From positions 248,001-312,000 of the forward strand of contig JADLZK010008231.1 of assembly GCA_015847255.1 (NCBI GenBank): a DNA stretch of 64,000 nucleotides, given 5' to 3'. Position 1 is the first letter of the stretch. Each line of letters opens with the position of its first letter. Source of the stretch: Hyparrhenia diplandra (lineage: Eukaryota; Streptophyta; Magnoliopsida; Poales; Poaceae). A program made the position numbers and the translations under genes. Shown here piece by piece: positions 43,143-55,530 of this stretch. The notes beneath the pieces were generated by a model. That model worked only from the letters and a program-made list of their open reading frames with translations, did no database searches and had not been told where the DNA came from.

Positions 43143-45640
43143 ATGGCTAGCGGCGGACATTCCATCGCGACCGTTCTTTGCCGGGCCGCGACGATCCGTT
43201 ACGGAGTTTGGAGTTCGTGTCGGTCGGCTGCGACCATGACATGATCCTCCTCACACCGAGGCACCAGGTGGCAGGCGGCAACCACTCTTCCCGGTCGGGG
43301 AAGGCCCCCATGACACCGTAATCGTCGCTCCTGCCAGGCAAGGCGGGGGAGGATGGGGCACACTACCATGACGACGGCCGGGGCCGCTTGACAACACCAC
43401 CGACCCAAATGCAAGTGCCGAGTCCCTCGTCGGAGACATGACCGGCCCTAGCCCTAGACAAGGGGGCGCTGCGGCACTGCGGCTCTTCCTCGACTAGCCC
43501 GGCGCACCGCCTCCTCGGGACCCGGCGTGTTGGCTCGGGGGCGGCGACGGGCGTCCGCTTTCCCGTTTGGGCTTAGCTCCACCACGAGGACATATGCCTC
43601 CGTGGTGACCACTGAACTAAGCCCTCACGTTCCTCTTCTCGAACGCCTCTTGCGACTCACCATCGACTTGATCGCCGCCCGTCGCCCCTCTGCATTTCTG
43701 GCCTCCCGGTGAAGTCCGGCGTAGAGGGCGACCGGGACTTCACCAATTTGCAGGACACGATTCCATCGCGCGACTCATGGCGGCGTGGGACTACCGCCTC
43801 GACGCCAGCTCACGTGAGGGACTCGACCAACACAGAGTGTTTCCACATCGAGGTGTTGAAGCAAGCGGCGATGGCCCGTGATGCAGCACCTCGGGCCAAT
43901 GCCACGCCACACTCGGCACATCGCGACCAAGCATCGTGCGGGACGCGGTGCAGCCTCAGCCCCGGTGGGGTGTCTGGCGCCGTTCGAGCATCTCCTCGAA
44001 CTCAAGCCGAGGCTCGATGCGGAGCGAACGCCTTCGACAACTCCGGCACACCCTCGAGGCGGGAGCCGTGGTGGCCTGACCAGCGAGTGAGCTCGAGATG
44101 TCTGGCCCCGCATCGACACGAGGACGCGGGGCCGGAAATTTGATCCCCCCTTCTAGGAGGAGCAAGCTAAGAACGGTCGCCATGGCAGCCATCCTCCTCC
44201 GGTAGATGCCCCGAGCCGCCCACTCTAGAGGGCACATCGTGTCAAGAGCGACTCGAGCTGGCGCTCGAGTGCACTCACTGGTGCAGCGGGCCAGCTCGGC
44301 CTCTCGGGGCCGCGAGCCAACCTCGCAACGAGCCCCGGTGCCCGCTACGTCGGGAGCGATAGGCCTTGGTTCGACCCGAGCCGCGCGAGTGAAAGGGCTC
44401 CCCCGGCCAGGCATGCAGCGGCGGCTTGAGCCTCGAAGAGAAGCAAACGAGCACCAGCACCGTGAGGGCGCGATGTCGCAGCATGGGGCTACCACCCCCG
44501 CGGTGGTGGTCGCACGATGGCGGCCAAGATCGCAGCCCTCAACCGGGCCTCCCGGGGCCGATCATCAGCAGGAGCTATCCGCGTAGCGCTATTCCCCCCC
44601 CCTTGTTTTCGACAGCCAACCAACCCCGACCAAGTACTCGGGAGAGACCAAGCTCGAGACACGGCTCACCGACTACCATCCGCTTGCCAACCTCGGAGGC
44701 GCTAATGACGGCCCGGCTTATCATCCGCCAATCTGCCACTATTCTGTCCGACACTTGCCCGAGCGTGGCTCGAGCACCTTCCGCCGAGCCAGATCGACGG
44801 CTGGGACGACTTGGTGAAAGTCTTCAACGGGAACTTCCAGGGCACATCGTCGCCCGAAAAACTCTGGTTTTCTACGAAGCGGCGCGAAGCGGTCTAATCC
44901 CTCCGAGAGTACATCCGGCGCTTCTCCAAGCACCGGACCGAACTCCCCGATGTCACCAATGTCGCGGTCATTAATGCCTTCCTCGCAGGAACGACCTGCA
45001 GGGAGCTGGTCAAGAAACTTGGCCACAAGGCTCCCCATCGGTCGCGAGTCGTCTAATGGACGTCGCCACCAACTTTCTCGCTTTAGGAGAGGGCGGTAGG
45101 GCCATCTTCCACAATGACAAGGCCAAGGGGGAAGCGCAAAGGCGACACCCTCGAGGGCTCCACCCAATGCGACCACAAGAAGAAGAACAAGAAGAAGCCC
45201 TAGCAAGGGAAGCGCGAGGCTCTCGCTGCCAACCTTGTTGTGGCTGCCGAGCACAAGAAAGCCTGAGGAGCCCCCGGTGTCTTTGACGAGATGCTTGACA
45301 AGCCATGCATTTTTCATAGGGGTCCATAAAGCACACCCCGAGAGAGTGTGACATCCTCAGGCGTTTCTATGTGGCGCTCCCTCCCCCCGTGGACGATGAC
45401 AAGAGGGGAGGGCCAAAGAAGGGCCCTGAGGGCCGAGGTGACAAGATGGACGAAGGCTTCCCTGAGGTCAACAACTGCTACATGATCTACGGGGGGCCCA
45501 AGGTGAACCTCACCGCATGACAGCGGAAACGTGAGTGCAGGAAGGTCTTTTCGGTCGAGGTGGACGCCCCAATCTACTTGGATTGGTCCGAGGAACCGAT
45601 CACCTTCGACCGCGGTGACCACCCAGATCAAGTCCCGAAC
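43143..45640 (+). pseudogene. gag of the large Tat-type element
   Basis: The ATG at 43143 (MASGGHSIATVLCRA) opens a degenerate 5' region. The gag core appears at about 44815-45040: KVFNGNFQG, SLREYIRRFSKHRTELPDVT, VINAFLAGTTCRELVKKLG. The Lys-rich HKKKNKKKP segment (about 45172) and a zinc-knuckle-like KPCIFHRGP...STPRE (about 45300-45345) follow. Stop codons and frameshifts break it. It corresponds segment by segment to the minus-strand gag at 2556-4805. Confidence 0.8.
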
Positions 45641-46420
45641 CCGTGAGAGTACCCCTCATCGTCAACCCCATCATCGGCAACACTAGGCTCTCAAGGTGCT
45701 CATGGATGGGGAGCAGCCCCAACATCCTCTACCCCGAGACCACGACACACTTGGGGATCAAGAGGGAACAACACCGCCCCTTGACTTCGGCATTCCACGA
45801 TATCATGCGGGAAATTTTATCGAGCCCTCGGGAAGATCGACACGTCCATCGCCGGCACCCCTCCAACTGGGAAGGAGACCCTTACCTTCAAGGTGGTGGG
45901 CTTTCGAGGAACCTACCATGCCGTCCTCGAGGCGGCCCTGCTATACCAAGTTCATGGCGGTCCCCAACTACACCTACCTCAAGCTCAAGATGGGGGCCCT
46001 AGCATCATCATCAGCGTCGACTCCTCGCACCAGCACACCTACCTGCGATGTCGCAGTCCGTCGAAAGTACTCGAGGCCCTTGCCCACCGACCTTGACCGC
46101 CTCATTGGCGAAGCCCTCAACCCCAAGCGACATGCGAAAAGCTTTGAGCCGACCCGCCGAAGCCATCAAGCAAGTCCCGGCGACCCGGCGCCCGGCTCAG
46201 CGGGGAAGACTCTCGGCATCGGCTCGAGGCTCGACCTAAATAGGAAGCCGTGCTCATCGACTTCCTCCGTGCAAACACCGACATGTTTGCGTGGAGCCCC
46301 TCGGACATGCCGGGCATACCGAGGGATGTTGCCGAAAGCACTCCTTGGACATTCGCCGGGCTCAAAGCCGCTGAACCAACGCCTACGCAAGTTCGATTTT
46401 AAGAGAAGCGGGGATCATCG
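45640..46420 (+). pseudogene. Protease region of the large Tat-type element
   Basis: The active site should read MDGGSSxNILY. It is present as LKVLMDG in one frame and SSPNILYPETTTHLGI in another, so a single-base deletion falls inside the catalytic motif (about 45702-45710). Downstream, the segment TFKVVGFRGTYHAVLE then VPNYTYLKLKM (about 45885-45990) is the protease end and the linker to RT. Confidence 0.75.
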
Positions 46421-47160
46421 TGAGAGGAGGTGCACAAGCTTCGGTGGCGGGTTCATCAAGGAGGTCTTTCATCCTGAGTGGTTAGCTAATCCTGTATTAG
46501 TTAAGAAGAAGAGTAGGAAATGGAGGATATGTGTTGATTACACTGGCTTAAATAAACCATGTCCAAAAGTTCCCTATCCTTTGCCTTGGATTGATCGGAT
46601 TGTGGACTCCACCTTGGGGTGTGAGGTCCTATCCTTCCTAGATGCTTACCCAGGCTACCACCAAATTAAGATGAAGGAGTCCAACCAGCTCGCGACGTCT
46701 TTCATCACCCCATATGGCATGTATTGCTACATGACCACGCCCTTTGGGCTCAGAAACGTGGGGGCTATGTACCAGCAGTGCATGTCCCACATTTTTGGGG
46801 ATCACATTGGTAAGACTATCGAGGCCTATGTGGACGACATCGTGGTCAAGTCCAAAAGGCGGGCGACCTCATCGCGACTGACGAGACAAAGGGCATGAAA
46901 CTCAACCCCGATAAGTGTGCGTCTTTGGGGTCCCCCGAGACATGCTTCTAGGGTTTATCGTTTCCAAGTGTGGCATTGAGGCCAACTTGGGAGAAGATCT
47001 CAGCCGTCACCAACATCAGGCCAATCAGAGACCTAAAGGAGGTCCAGAAGGTCATGGGATGCCTCGCAGCTCTAAGCCATTTCATCTCGCGCCTTGGCAA
47101 GAAGGGGCTGCCCTTGTACCGCCTCCTCAAGAAGACCGGCGCTTCACGGACCCCCGAGGC
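46420..47160 (+). pseudogene. Reverse transcriptase of the large Tat-type element
   Basis: RT blocks are FIKEVFHPEWLANPVLVKKK, RKWRICVDYTGLNKPCPKVP, VLSFLDAYPGYHQIKMKESN, YMTTPFGLRNVGAMYQQCMS and IEAYVDDIVVKSK, with catalytic YVDD at 46827-46838. After a frameshift, KISAVTNIRPIRDLKEVQKV with MGCLAALSHFISRLGKKGLP marks the thumb and connection. The RT active site is intact although the whole frame is not. Confidence 0.88.
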
Positions 47161-47910
47161 TAAGGAAGCCCTCGGCAAGCTTAAGGCCCCGCTTACACGG
47201 TGCACTCATCCTCATGCCCCCCGGCAATGGTCGAGCCCTGGCTGCGCTATACATTACCGCCACGACCCGGGTGGTCGATGCGGCAATCGTCGTCGAAAGA
47301 AAAGAAGAAGGCCATGCCCTAACAAGATGCGAGACAGTCTACTTCGGCCGAGGTGCTTTCGAGACCAAGGCTCGTTACCCCCAGATCCAGAAACTGTTGT
47401 ACGCGGTAGTTCTGGCACGACGCAAACTGCACCACTATTTCGACTCTCATCCGGTCACGGTGGTCTCATCCTTTCCCCTGGGGGAGATAGTCCAAAGCCG
47501 AGAGGCGTCGGGAAGAATGGCCAAGTGGGCAGTAGAACTCATGGGGGGAGACCCTCTCCTTTGCCCCTCAAAAAAGCATCAAGTCTCAAGTCTTGGGCGA
47601 CTTCATCATTGAATGAACCGACACTCAGCTACCGCCATCACAAATCCAAGCGGAGTCTTTGGACCATGTACTTCGACGGATCCCTGATGAAAACAGGGGC
47701 AGGCGCAGGTCTGCTCTTCATTTCACCCCTCAGGATCCACAAGAGGTACGTGGTTTGGATACACTTCCCCGCCTCCAACAATGTAGCCGAGTATGAGGCC
47801 CTCGTCAACGGTCCACGCATCGCCATCGAGCTCAACATCCGGCGCCTCGACGTCCGAGGAGACTCCCAGCTTGTCATTGACCAAGTCATGAAGACGTCGG
47901 CGCCATGACC
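47160..47910 (+). pseudogene. Dual RNase H region of the large Tat-type element
   Basis: The first (gypsy) RNase H is a remnant around 47190-47600 (RALAALYITATTRVVDAAIV, then YAVVLARRKLHHYFDSHPVT). A second RNase H follows at 47640-47905: WTMYFDGSLMKTGAGAGLLF, NNVAEYEALVNGPRIAIELN, LDVRGDSQLVIDQV, with D, E and D of the catalytic set visible. The second domain matches the archaeal/plant-type RNase H acquired by Tat elements. The frame ends at a TGA soon after. Confidence 0.8.
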
Positions 47911-47924
47911 CCAAGATGGAAGCC

Positions 47925-48721
47925 TATTGTCGGGTCACCTCCTCGTCGCCATCGACAAGTTCTCCAAGTGGATCGAGGTCCAACCCATCACCAACATCAA
48001 ATCCGAGTAAGCGGTATTGTTCTTCACCAACATCATCCACCGCTTCGGGATCCCGAACTCCATCATCACTGACCATGGCACCAACTTCACGGGCGCAAAG
48101 TTCCTGAACTTTGTGACGACCACCACATCCGAGTAGACTTCTCGGGCCGCACACCCAAAGACAAGCGGGCAAATAGAGCATGCCAATGGCATGATTCTAC
48201 AAGGCCACGAAACCAAGGATCTACAATTAGCTCCACCAGTACGGCAAGAGATGGCTCGCCGAGCTACCCTCGGTCACATTTTTTCCTAGCCGAGCCACGG
48301 GGTTCACACCATTTTTCCTAGTCTATGGGGCCGAGGCCGTCCTACCCATGGACCTGGAATACGGCGCCCCAAAGGTCAGGGGAACTAACAACGAGCATGA
48401 CAACCAAATTGCCCGAGAAGACTCCCCGGACCAGCTTGAAGAAGCCTGAGATGTGGCGCTCCTACACTCCGACAAATACCAGAAAAGCCTGTGACGCTAC
48501 CATAGTCAACGGGTCCGACCCCGAAACTTGCAAGTAGGCGATCTGGTGCTAAAGCAATGACAAGAGACCAATGGACGCCACAAGCTCACCCCACCATGGG
48601 AAGGACCGTTCATCGCCGTTGAAGTTTTTGAAACCAGGGGACATACAAGCTGTCCAACAACAAGGGCGAGGTCTACAACAACACTTGGAACATCGAGCAG
48701 CTACGTCACTTTTACTCTTAA
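47925..48721 (+). pseudogene. Integrase of the large Tat-type element
   Basis: The core begins GHLLVAIDKFSKWIEVQPIT directly after RNase H, so the zinc-finger part is deleted. Catalytic residues are visible: AIDKFSKW (D), IITDHGTNFTGAKFL (D) and SGQIEHANGMI (E, in another frame). A TAA at 48008-48010 stands where SEQAV is expected, so Gln is replaced by stop. The end is KGEVYNNTWNIEQLRHFYS followed by TAA at 48719-48721, the normal end of pol in this lineage. Confidence 0.83.
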
Positions 48722-49300
48722 TGTTTCCGAGCCCTTGTACCCACTCTATCATGAGCAATAAAGAATATCCCTTGTTTCAAAAAAGATAAGAATGAAAGCG
48801 GAGCAAGGGAGACTCTACCTGCCTCACGGGACCGAGCCTCCCTCGGGGCTAGGAGTAGGGGAACCCCTAGTCCGCCTATTTCATCACTTTTTCAAAAAAT
48901 CTCCTCGAACTTTGGTAAAATAGATGAGTAATCTCAAACGGCCAAGGAGAAAATCCCAGGATGTGGGGGCCGGCCAGGCGAAGTCATAAGGACGCCGAGG
49001 CTCTAGGCCTCGGCACCTTCACTCACCACCCCTAAGGGAAAGCGACTCAAGGCCCTGGGGACCTCTCCAGATAAAAAATGTTACCGGGGGCCTCGGGGCC
49101 TGGGGCATAACAAAAGATGTCTCACGAATGGCACACAAACTTAAAGTTTTTACATGGGCACTCTAGCCTAGACCTCATGGATCACTGCTTGATCGGGGAA
49201 GGAGCGGGAGCAAAGGGGCGGCACGCCGCCGTCGTCAAAGCCGGAGGTAAAGCGGCGGTACCTTTCCAGTAGGGGTCACAGCGGTCTCGGAGGATGGGTT
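48722..49300 (+). other. Non-coding segment after pol
   Basis: GC-rich with CTCGGGGC-type words but no domain. It separates pol from the 3' end of the antisense gene. Confidence 0.4.
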
Positions 49301-52300
49301 ATCGAAGACCTCAGGGGAGGGAGTCATCTGCAGGCCCTCCACGAAGTTGGCAGGGAAGAGAGGCACCACATCATCCTCAAACCTCCATGTGAGGGTCTCC
49401 CCGGCCTCCTCAACCTCGTCCCGGCTCCCTCGCCTATGCCACACTTAGCGTCTTTCGTTGTCATCGAGATCAACCCAAAGCTTAGGGCCTCGAGGTTCCA
49501 GGCGGCAATGGGAGTGGCGTGGCGGCTATAGCATGCTTCATGCGGTGTGGAAGGCCTCCGCGATCGGCTACACACTTGACCACCAAGTGCGGTCGGGGCG
49601 GCCGAAAGCGAGCTCCCCCCAGCGCCTCCCTCGACCTCGAAGACCTGGCAAAGCAGGGCCACCACGTTTTGAAGAGCATTATGCTCGGCGGCCTTATCGT
49701 CGAAGGCCACCTGGAGCATGTCGATGTCCCTATTTGCCTCGGCGATTCTTTGGTGCAGGCCTATACCATTATAAGAGCCCCACAAGAATAAGCACAAAAA
49801 CATCCACGAAAAGATCAAGGCAAAGGGGGCAAAAGATCTAGGCTTCTTAGGCGGCCTCCATCTCCCATCGGCTAGCGGCGATCTTGGCGCCTCGGCTTTC
49901 TTTGCATGGCAAAAAGATGGCTGCCTCACGCCTCCCGAGCTTGGAAGGCGGCCCTCACCCTCTCTAGCTCGAGGCTAGCGCGGTGTCATCGAAGACGGCC
50001 GTAGCACCTCGCCCTTGGCCTCATCCGCTCACCCGGCCACCCGTTGCACCTTTGGCCAAACCCGGCGTCCCTCCCGGTAGTCATTCAAGTAAGGCGGCCT
50101 CCAACTCACAGGCTCGGTTGGGCCGGAGGAGCCACCTGCCCTTGAGTCGTGGCCAGCTTCGGTCTTTAGGTCATCATGGGCGATCTTGAGCTCGCGCCTC
50201 GTGCCCATTTGGGACCGGCAGCTCCTCGGCCGGTTTGCCTCTCACGGTGACGATTCGCCCACCCCAAGCATCCCCCTACAGATGGAGGAATGATGACTTG
50301 GGTGGGACATCATCTCCATCACCTAGAACACAAGCAAAAGATCAAAATCGGTGAAAACCAGGGTAAGTCGATCAATCAAGCAAAAGAAGGATTGAACCCT
50401 TACCCGCAGTGCCTCGGCAAAGTCACTTCGAGGGCATTCAACGTCACACAGGCGGCTGCAAGGATTGCCTATGCAGTCCTCAGATATGCCACCACCACCC
50501 ATCCTCTTCCTCGTCCCAGAGCTTGTACAAGAGCTGCTCCTCCTCTGGGAATTCCTGGTTGTGCCACATCAGACGAGGACCGGGCCACTTCTGGGACTCA
50601 ATGTAGACACGAGCGAGGGCTGTGCTCATCTCACCACCCTCGAGCACTGGTCCCCTCATATGGCTCATGGCCTCGGATTCCAACACGGGCCCTTTCCCTC
50701 TGTCCTGAGGGATAGTGTCGTCGGAGGAGATGGTATACACCTCCATCTCCTCGGCCGATCCGGTTGAGGTGTTGGGCCCAAGAGCTGCCCCCGCCCGCCG
50801 ACGACACGGTGGTGTGTCTGCGTTGGCGTTTCTTAGCGAAAGCAGAAAAGAGTTCCGCATAGCGCCACGGAAATGCCGGGCCAGTAGCTTTCACCGAAGT
50901 ATTCAGGGTATCATATTTCCACGGGGAAGGCATGGTGTAAAGTCTCTAATATGAACATGGGACAGGATAACACGACTATGCAATAGACCACAATCCATAA
51001 TAGGGATAAATCAAATGGTATGATAACTTGACACACACACTTGAATCAATCTCAAGGATAAAAAGAGTGAAAGAATAAATCTAACATGGGCGGGGCATAT
51101 CCTAAATAGCTATGTTAAGATAGTAGATATACATACATGCTTTTGTAATGTTAGAGATTCTAAGTTAAGTTAGTCATGGTTGCTATTTTCTTACTTTCGA
51201 CCACCGGAGGCGCACACAGTGCATAGCTTATACCAGGCATAGCATCTACTCCATACGAGGCGTGGGGGATTACAAGGGCGGGGACGAGGTCACCACCACC
51301 CGCCTACCACCTCGTCCGATGCGTATATGGAGCGGCCCGAAGGTAACCTCTAGCATAGACACCATGTCTATGCTATGGCCACTACTCTAGCGTGTCGACA
51401 AGGCTTACCCGTTCCCGGGGTCCTTCTACTAGAGCACCGCCGAGGGCTGGCAAATAACCTATAATCCAACAAAGAACTAAGACTAATTCAAGGTAGAACT
51501 CAACATCTCAACTTAGCTCTTGGTCTAAACATGTATATATGATAGGTTAAGCACAAAGTTCCATATGGCAAGATCATGTCATAAGGACTATACTCTAGTT
51601 CATAGCTATATTGATAAATGAAGAACAAGAACAATATGAAGAACTTAGCATTAACCAACATAAAGGAATTATATTGATAATACCAGTAACTCCAAGAAGA
51701 TCTTGATCTTCTACATGTTTCCCAAACTCCTAATACTAACTAAAAGGAAGAAGTAACAAATGAAGGGAGAGAGATCCTTGTGTGTTGTGTGTGTTACAAT
51801 GGAGGGGTGGCCTTCTTTATATAGGAAAAGAGGAAGGAGAATGGAGGGCTCTCCTTAATCTAGGGAATTTCGGGAAGTTTGGCGGGAGCTCTTTGGCGCC
51901 ATCCGAAAAACACCACATGCAACCGCCTCGCTATTCGGGACAGCTCACGAGACAAGGCGCGGCGGAACGGAGCCGGCCGGCGGGCGGGCGCTGCGGCGGC
52001 CAGCCTGCAGTTTGGCCCGCCCTAGTGCAGCGCGCTTCGCGGGGTGGGCTTGTGGCCCACTATGAGTTGCGCCCCCCGATGGTACTTTGGCTGGTTCGCG
52101 GCGGTTTTTGGCCTCGATGGCATTTCCCTTGTCCAAAACACGATTCGGCGCGGCGCTTTCCTCCTTTATTCGGCGTACTTTCACCTATTTCCACGTTTGT
52201 TCCTGCAAAACATATTTTCTTGAATACAAGTGGAACTAGGTGAGTAGTAAAAGGTATATGTGACATAAGTTTACTGTTTCTCATGAATTGGATAGAAGTT

Positions 52301-54328
52301 GGCGGTATTAATTACTCGATAATGACCGCTACCGGTGTCATCCGCGGAGGGACCCTCCATGGCCATAAGCATCTTGATGTCGGTGGCGATGGCGGCGTTA
52401 CCTACCGCCCGGGGAGTGACCATGGCCATGGCCTCGTCGAGTCACCACGACCACGGCACCCTAGAGTAGCGCCCGACTCCCCATCCGCGCCCGGCACCAA
52501 GCGCCTCCACGGGTGGGCAGCCCTCGCGGTAATCGGCGGGGGCTCCCACCCCTGCTCTAGCCGCCACGAGCACGGGCGGCCTTACGCTTGCTCTCGCCCA
52601 ACTGCGCCCTCCCTTGCTCCATGGCGGCCTACGGTTGGGGCGCCCGGCAAAAGTCTTCGACTAACCGCCCCCCAAGCGAAGGCGAAGAGCGGCCTCAGGA
52701 CCTTGTAGGCATGAGAGGGGGGTCCTCTACCATCCTCCTCCTAAAAAAAGTATGCAAAGGGCAAGACATTAAGAATGGCTGAGGCAAGGCCCAAAAAAGA
52801 CTAAGCATAAAAACTTACTTTGCACATGGGAGGGACACCTTTGCTCCCTCGGCCGGCCCTCCACGATGACAACGGCAGCCCGGTGCTCGCGCCCTCGAAA
52901 TACGTGAAGCGAGGCCCGACCAAGGGGTCCGCGAGGCTCAGCGGGGCGCGCGTGATGTGGACGGAGCCCTCACCACGGGGGCCGGCCCTCTGGACTGAGC
53001 CGAGCCTTCTCTGACCCGGAAGATGATGGGACCTCGGTAGATAGCCCCCGCCGACATTGGGCATCGGGGCGTGGGCAGTGACCTCTCCGGTGCCGACAGC
53101 GGCGACATCATCATTGTGCTGCCGTCGAGGCGGTGGCCCGATATCGATGAGGATGGGGACGCCTCCTCCGGGAGCCCTGCCTCCTTCTACTGCTTGCGGA
53201 GCTCCACCAGCGCCTTCCGCTAGTCTTCCTTCTCCTCCTCCTCCTTCTTTTCCTTCTCTTCCCTCTGCCTCTCGGCATGGACCTGATCACGCTCCCACTG
53301 GGCGGCGTCCTCGGGCACCAGAGGTGGAGAGGGCCGGTAATCCCATAGGTTCTGTAAGTAGAAAGGAGATCAGCAAGAGCAAGTTGACTCAAGAACAGAC
53401 TAGCAATTAGGTTCATACCAGCGCGACAAAGCCCTCGATTGGGCGCAGCGGCGGATGGGTCAGGGTCTTGACCTCATAATCCATGCCCATCAGCTCCTTT
53501 ATCCATGAAAGAAGCTCCTGAGCGTCGAGGGTGGCCGAGGACATCCGGCTGCTTTCGATTGATGCCTCCTCTGTCATCTGGTCAAGCCACAATCACCGCT
53601 CCATCGGGGAAGGACCCTTCGATGATGAAAGTCGGCGGCAACTATGGCGCGATAGGTTGCGGCCCCACAGCACCCGGCGCGTCGGGGAGTGGGCGAAGCC
53701 TAGGTTGGTGCTCCCGGGGGGGGCCATGGTGCTAGAACTCCTCCTTGTTAGAGATCACCTTGCCGGTGTAGGAAGGAAGCCCGGGCGTCGTTGCGGAGGT
53801 AGAACCACTCGGGTTGCCAGCCCCGGTTGGTGGTCGTGAGCTTGGTGGAGAGATACTCCGACGATCATCCATCGCGCACTTGAAGGACACATCCACCCAC
53901 TCGGACCACCCTCCACATTCCCTTCCCCATCGATGAGGTGAAGGACTCCGCCTTGAACAGTAGCGCCACAGCTCCCAATGGGTAGCGATCCCCAGGTACC
54001 CTTTGCAAATGGCGACAAAGATCGCCGCCTGGGCAATCGAGTTGGGAGTGAAGTTGTGAAGCTCCACCTGATAGTAGTGTGCGAGCGCGCGCATAAAGCA
54101 GCTCGCTGGCATCCCTAAGCCCCACCGATGGAACGCAAGGAAGCTCACGATGTAGCCGTCGGGAGGATTCAGCTCCTCATGGTCGACCAGCGGCGTCATC
54201 CACTCCGGGTTGGTGGCGCCGGTAAGCGGCCGAGTAGCCCTTGGTTGACCAGCTCCCTATAGCTCCTCCACCACCACGGTGGAACGCTGCCATGGATCGG
54301 TGCCAACAATGGTGTACTTCCTCCCCAT
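49300..54328 (-). pseudogene. Antisense Transposase_28-like gene of the large Tat-type element
   Basis: On the minus strand an ATG at 54328 opens MGRKYTIVGTDPWQRSTVVV, then NPEWMTPLVDHEELNPPDGY, VSFLAFHRWGLGMPASCFMR, ALAHYYQVELHNFTPNSIAQ and AIFVAICKGYLGI (about 54215-53990). This is the same domain family as the antisense gene at 39590-40080. A charged coiled-coil part follows near 53280-53200 (Glu/Lys-rich), and the C-terminal end lies at about 49770-49480 (LHQRIAEANRDIDMLQVAFD, then KAAEHNALQNVV). The gene is spread over 5 kb with introns or degenerate spacers and holds a solo LTR. Function unknown; it lies between pol and the 3' LTR in reverse orientation. Confidence 0.7.
50819..52334 (-). 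mobile_element. Solo LTR inserted in the antisense gene
   Basis: About 1516 bases, minus orientation. The left end GCGTTGGCGTTTCTTAGCG and right end AATGACCGCTACCG are diverged versions of the ends of the LTR at 1-88 and of the LTR at 1190-2555. GTGTC occurs directly outside both ends (50814-50818 and 52335-52339), a plausible 5-base target duplication, although the terminal TG/CA is worn. Minus-strand TATA: TCCTATATAAAGAAGG near 51810-51828. Confidence 0.72.
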
Positions 54329-54461
54329 GGATCTAAGGCGGTGGCCGAAGTACTCAACAACAAGCCCGCTGGATCTAAAGGCGTGGTAGGGGATTGGGGA
54401 AGATGAGAGCAAAGAAAGACGAAGGCCAAAGGGAAGTAACCCGAGTCAGCGGTGCCCTTGA

Positions 54462-54468
54462 ATTTATA
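54462..54468 (-). promoter_or_regulatory. TATA box of the antisense gene in the large element
   Basis: On the minus strand CGCCTATAAATTCAAGG lies about 135 bases upstream of the ATG at 54328, the same arrangement as in the shorter element at 39.6-41.0 kb. Confidence 0.52.
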
Positions 54469-54519
54469 GGCGAACAGGCGGGGGCAGCAAGGAAGGAAAC
54501 GGATCTGGCACAATTAATG

Positions 54520-55530
54520 CTAGGATCCATTGTGATCTCTCCCCAAAACCGCACATGCACGCAGTAAATCACCGCCCTTGGGCGTCCCATCTCATCAGAC
54601 TGCAGGTGCGTCAGGAGCAGGATCGCCACCCCATGAAAATCGCCTAAAAAGATGCAATCATATCTCTCTACTTCTCTCACACTGGAATGGTAAGGAAAAG
54701 AATATCCACCGGCAGTTTTTCTTCCCCATGAAGTAAAAAGGTAAATATCCTCTAGAGTCCTTCCACACGAAGGAACCCGGGCTTTGAGCCCTCTACGGTC
54801 CAGAGGTTCGAAGGTTGGGCCCATGGAGGTTTCGACAACCGCCTCAGGACACCGAGTTAGGGGTTTCTATGGGTATGCCCTTACATGGCCAAAGCCCCGA
54901 GCCACCTGAGGTTCGGGATACCCTAAGACACATTCGAGACCAGCAAGGCAGTCTTGAGGAGGGATCCCATTGAGGGAGGCGTCGAGCCCTCGGGTCTTAT
55001 CGAACGGACCCGAGGCCTGCCAGGACACAACTTTCCGGTACCTTTTGGGTGTGTCTCCGGACCATAAGCCGGCCCTTATCGAATAGGGCACGGGCCTCCA
55101 CCGAATCCACCTGTTAACAGCCCACCGAGGTGCGTCGGGCTCACCCACGGAGAGGGTAGTCAGGCGTACCCACACCCTACTCCTCACGAAGACGCAGTCC
55201 AAGGGGTGCACCAAAAGACAAGGATGTCACGGACGGATCCCCGCACGGCGAGAGGCTCGGGGGCAATCTTCGCACGGTGCACCATGCACCCCATAAAAGC
55301 CCCGATGAGGGCTCAATGATTCAGGTAAGGCCATGTATGAAGCCCTCAGAGGGGTAACCTACCCCTCTGAGGCCTCAGGGGCTACACCCGGAGGGTGCGC
55401 TCGCCGCTTACCCGCCGGACACGAAGTAAAAGACTAGCCAAATGGTTCAGCACCCAGCACGGCAAACCTGCTCTCAAACAAAGGAAATCCTCTGAAGGGG
55501 TAAACATACCCCATCGAGCCTCGGGGCTTC
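54520..55530 (+). other. Segment between the antisense gene and the 3' LTR, with polypurine tract
   Basis: No supported gene. GC-rich, with repeated CCTCGGGG/CCTCTGAGG words. The purine-rich GAGCCTCGGGGCTTC directly before 55531 serves as the polypurine tract position. Confidence 0.5.

Noticed and set aside
43775..44495. Long minus-strand frames opposite gag of the large element
   Set aside because: Shadows of the GC-rich gag region; the sense strand has the recognisable gag motifs.
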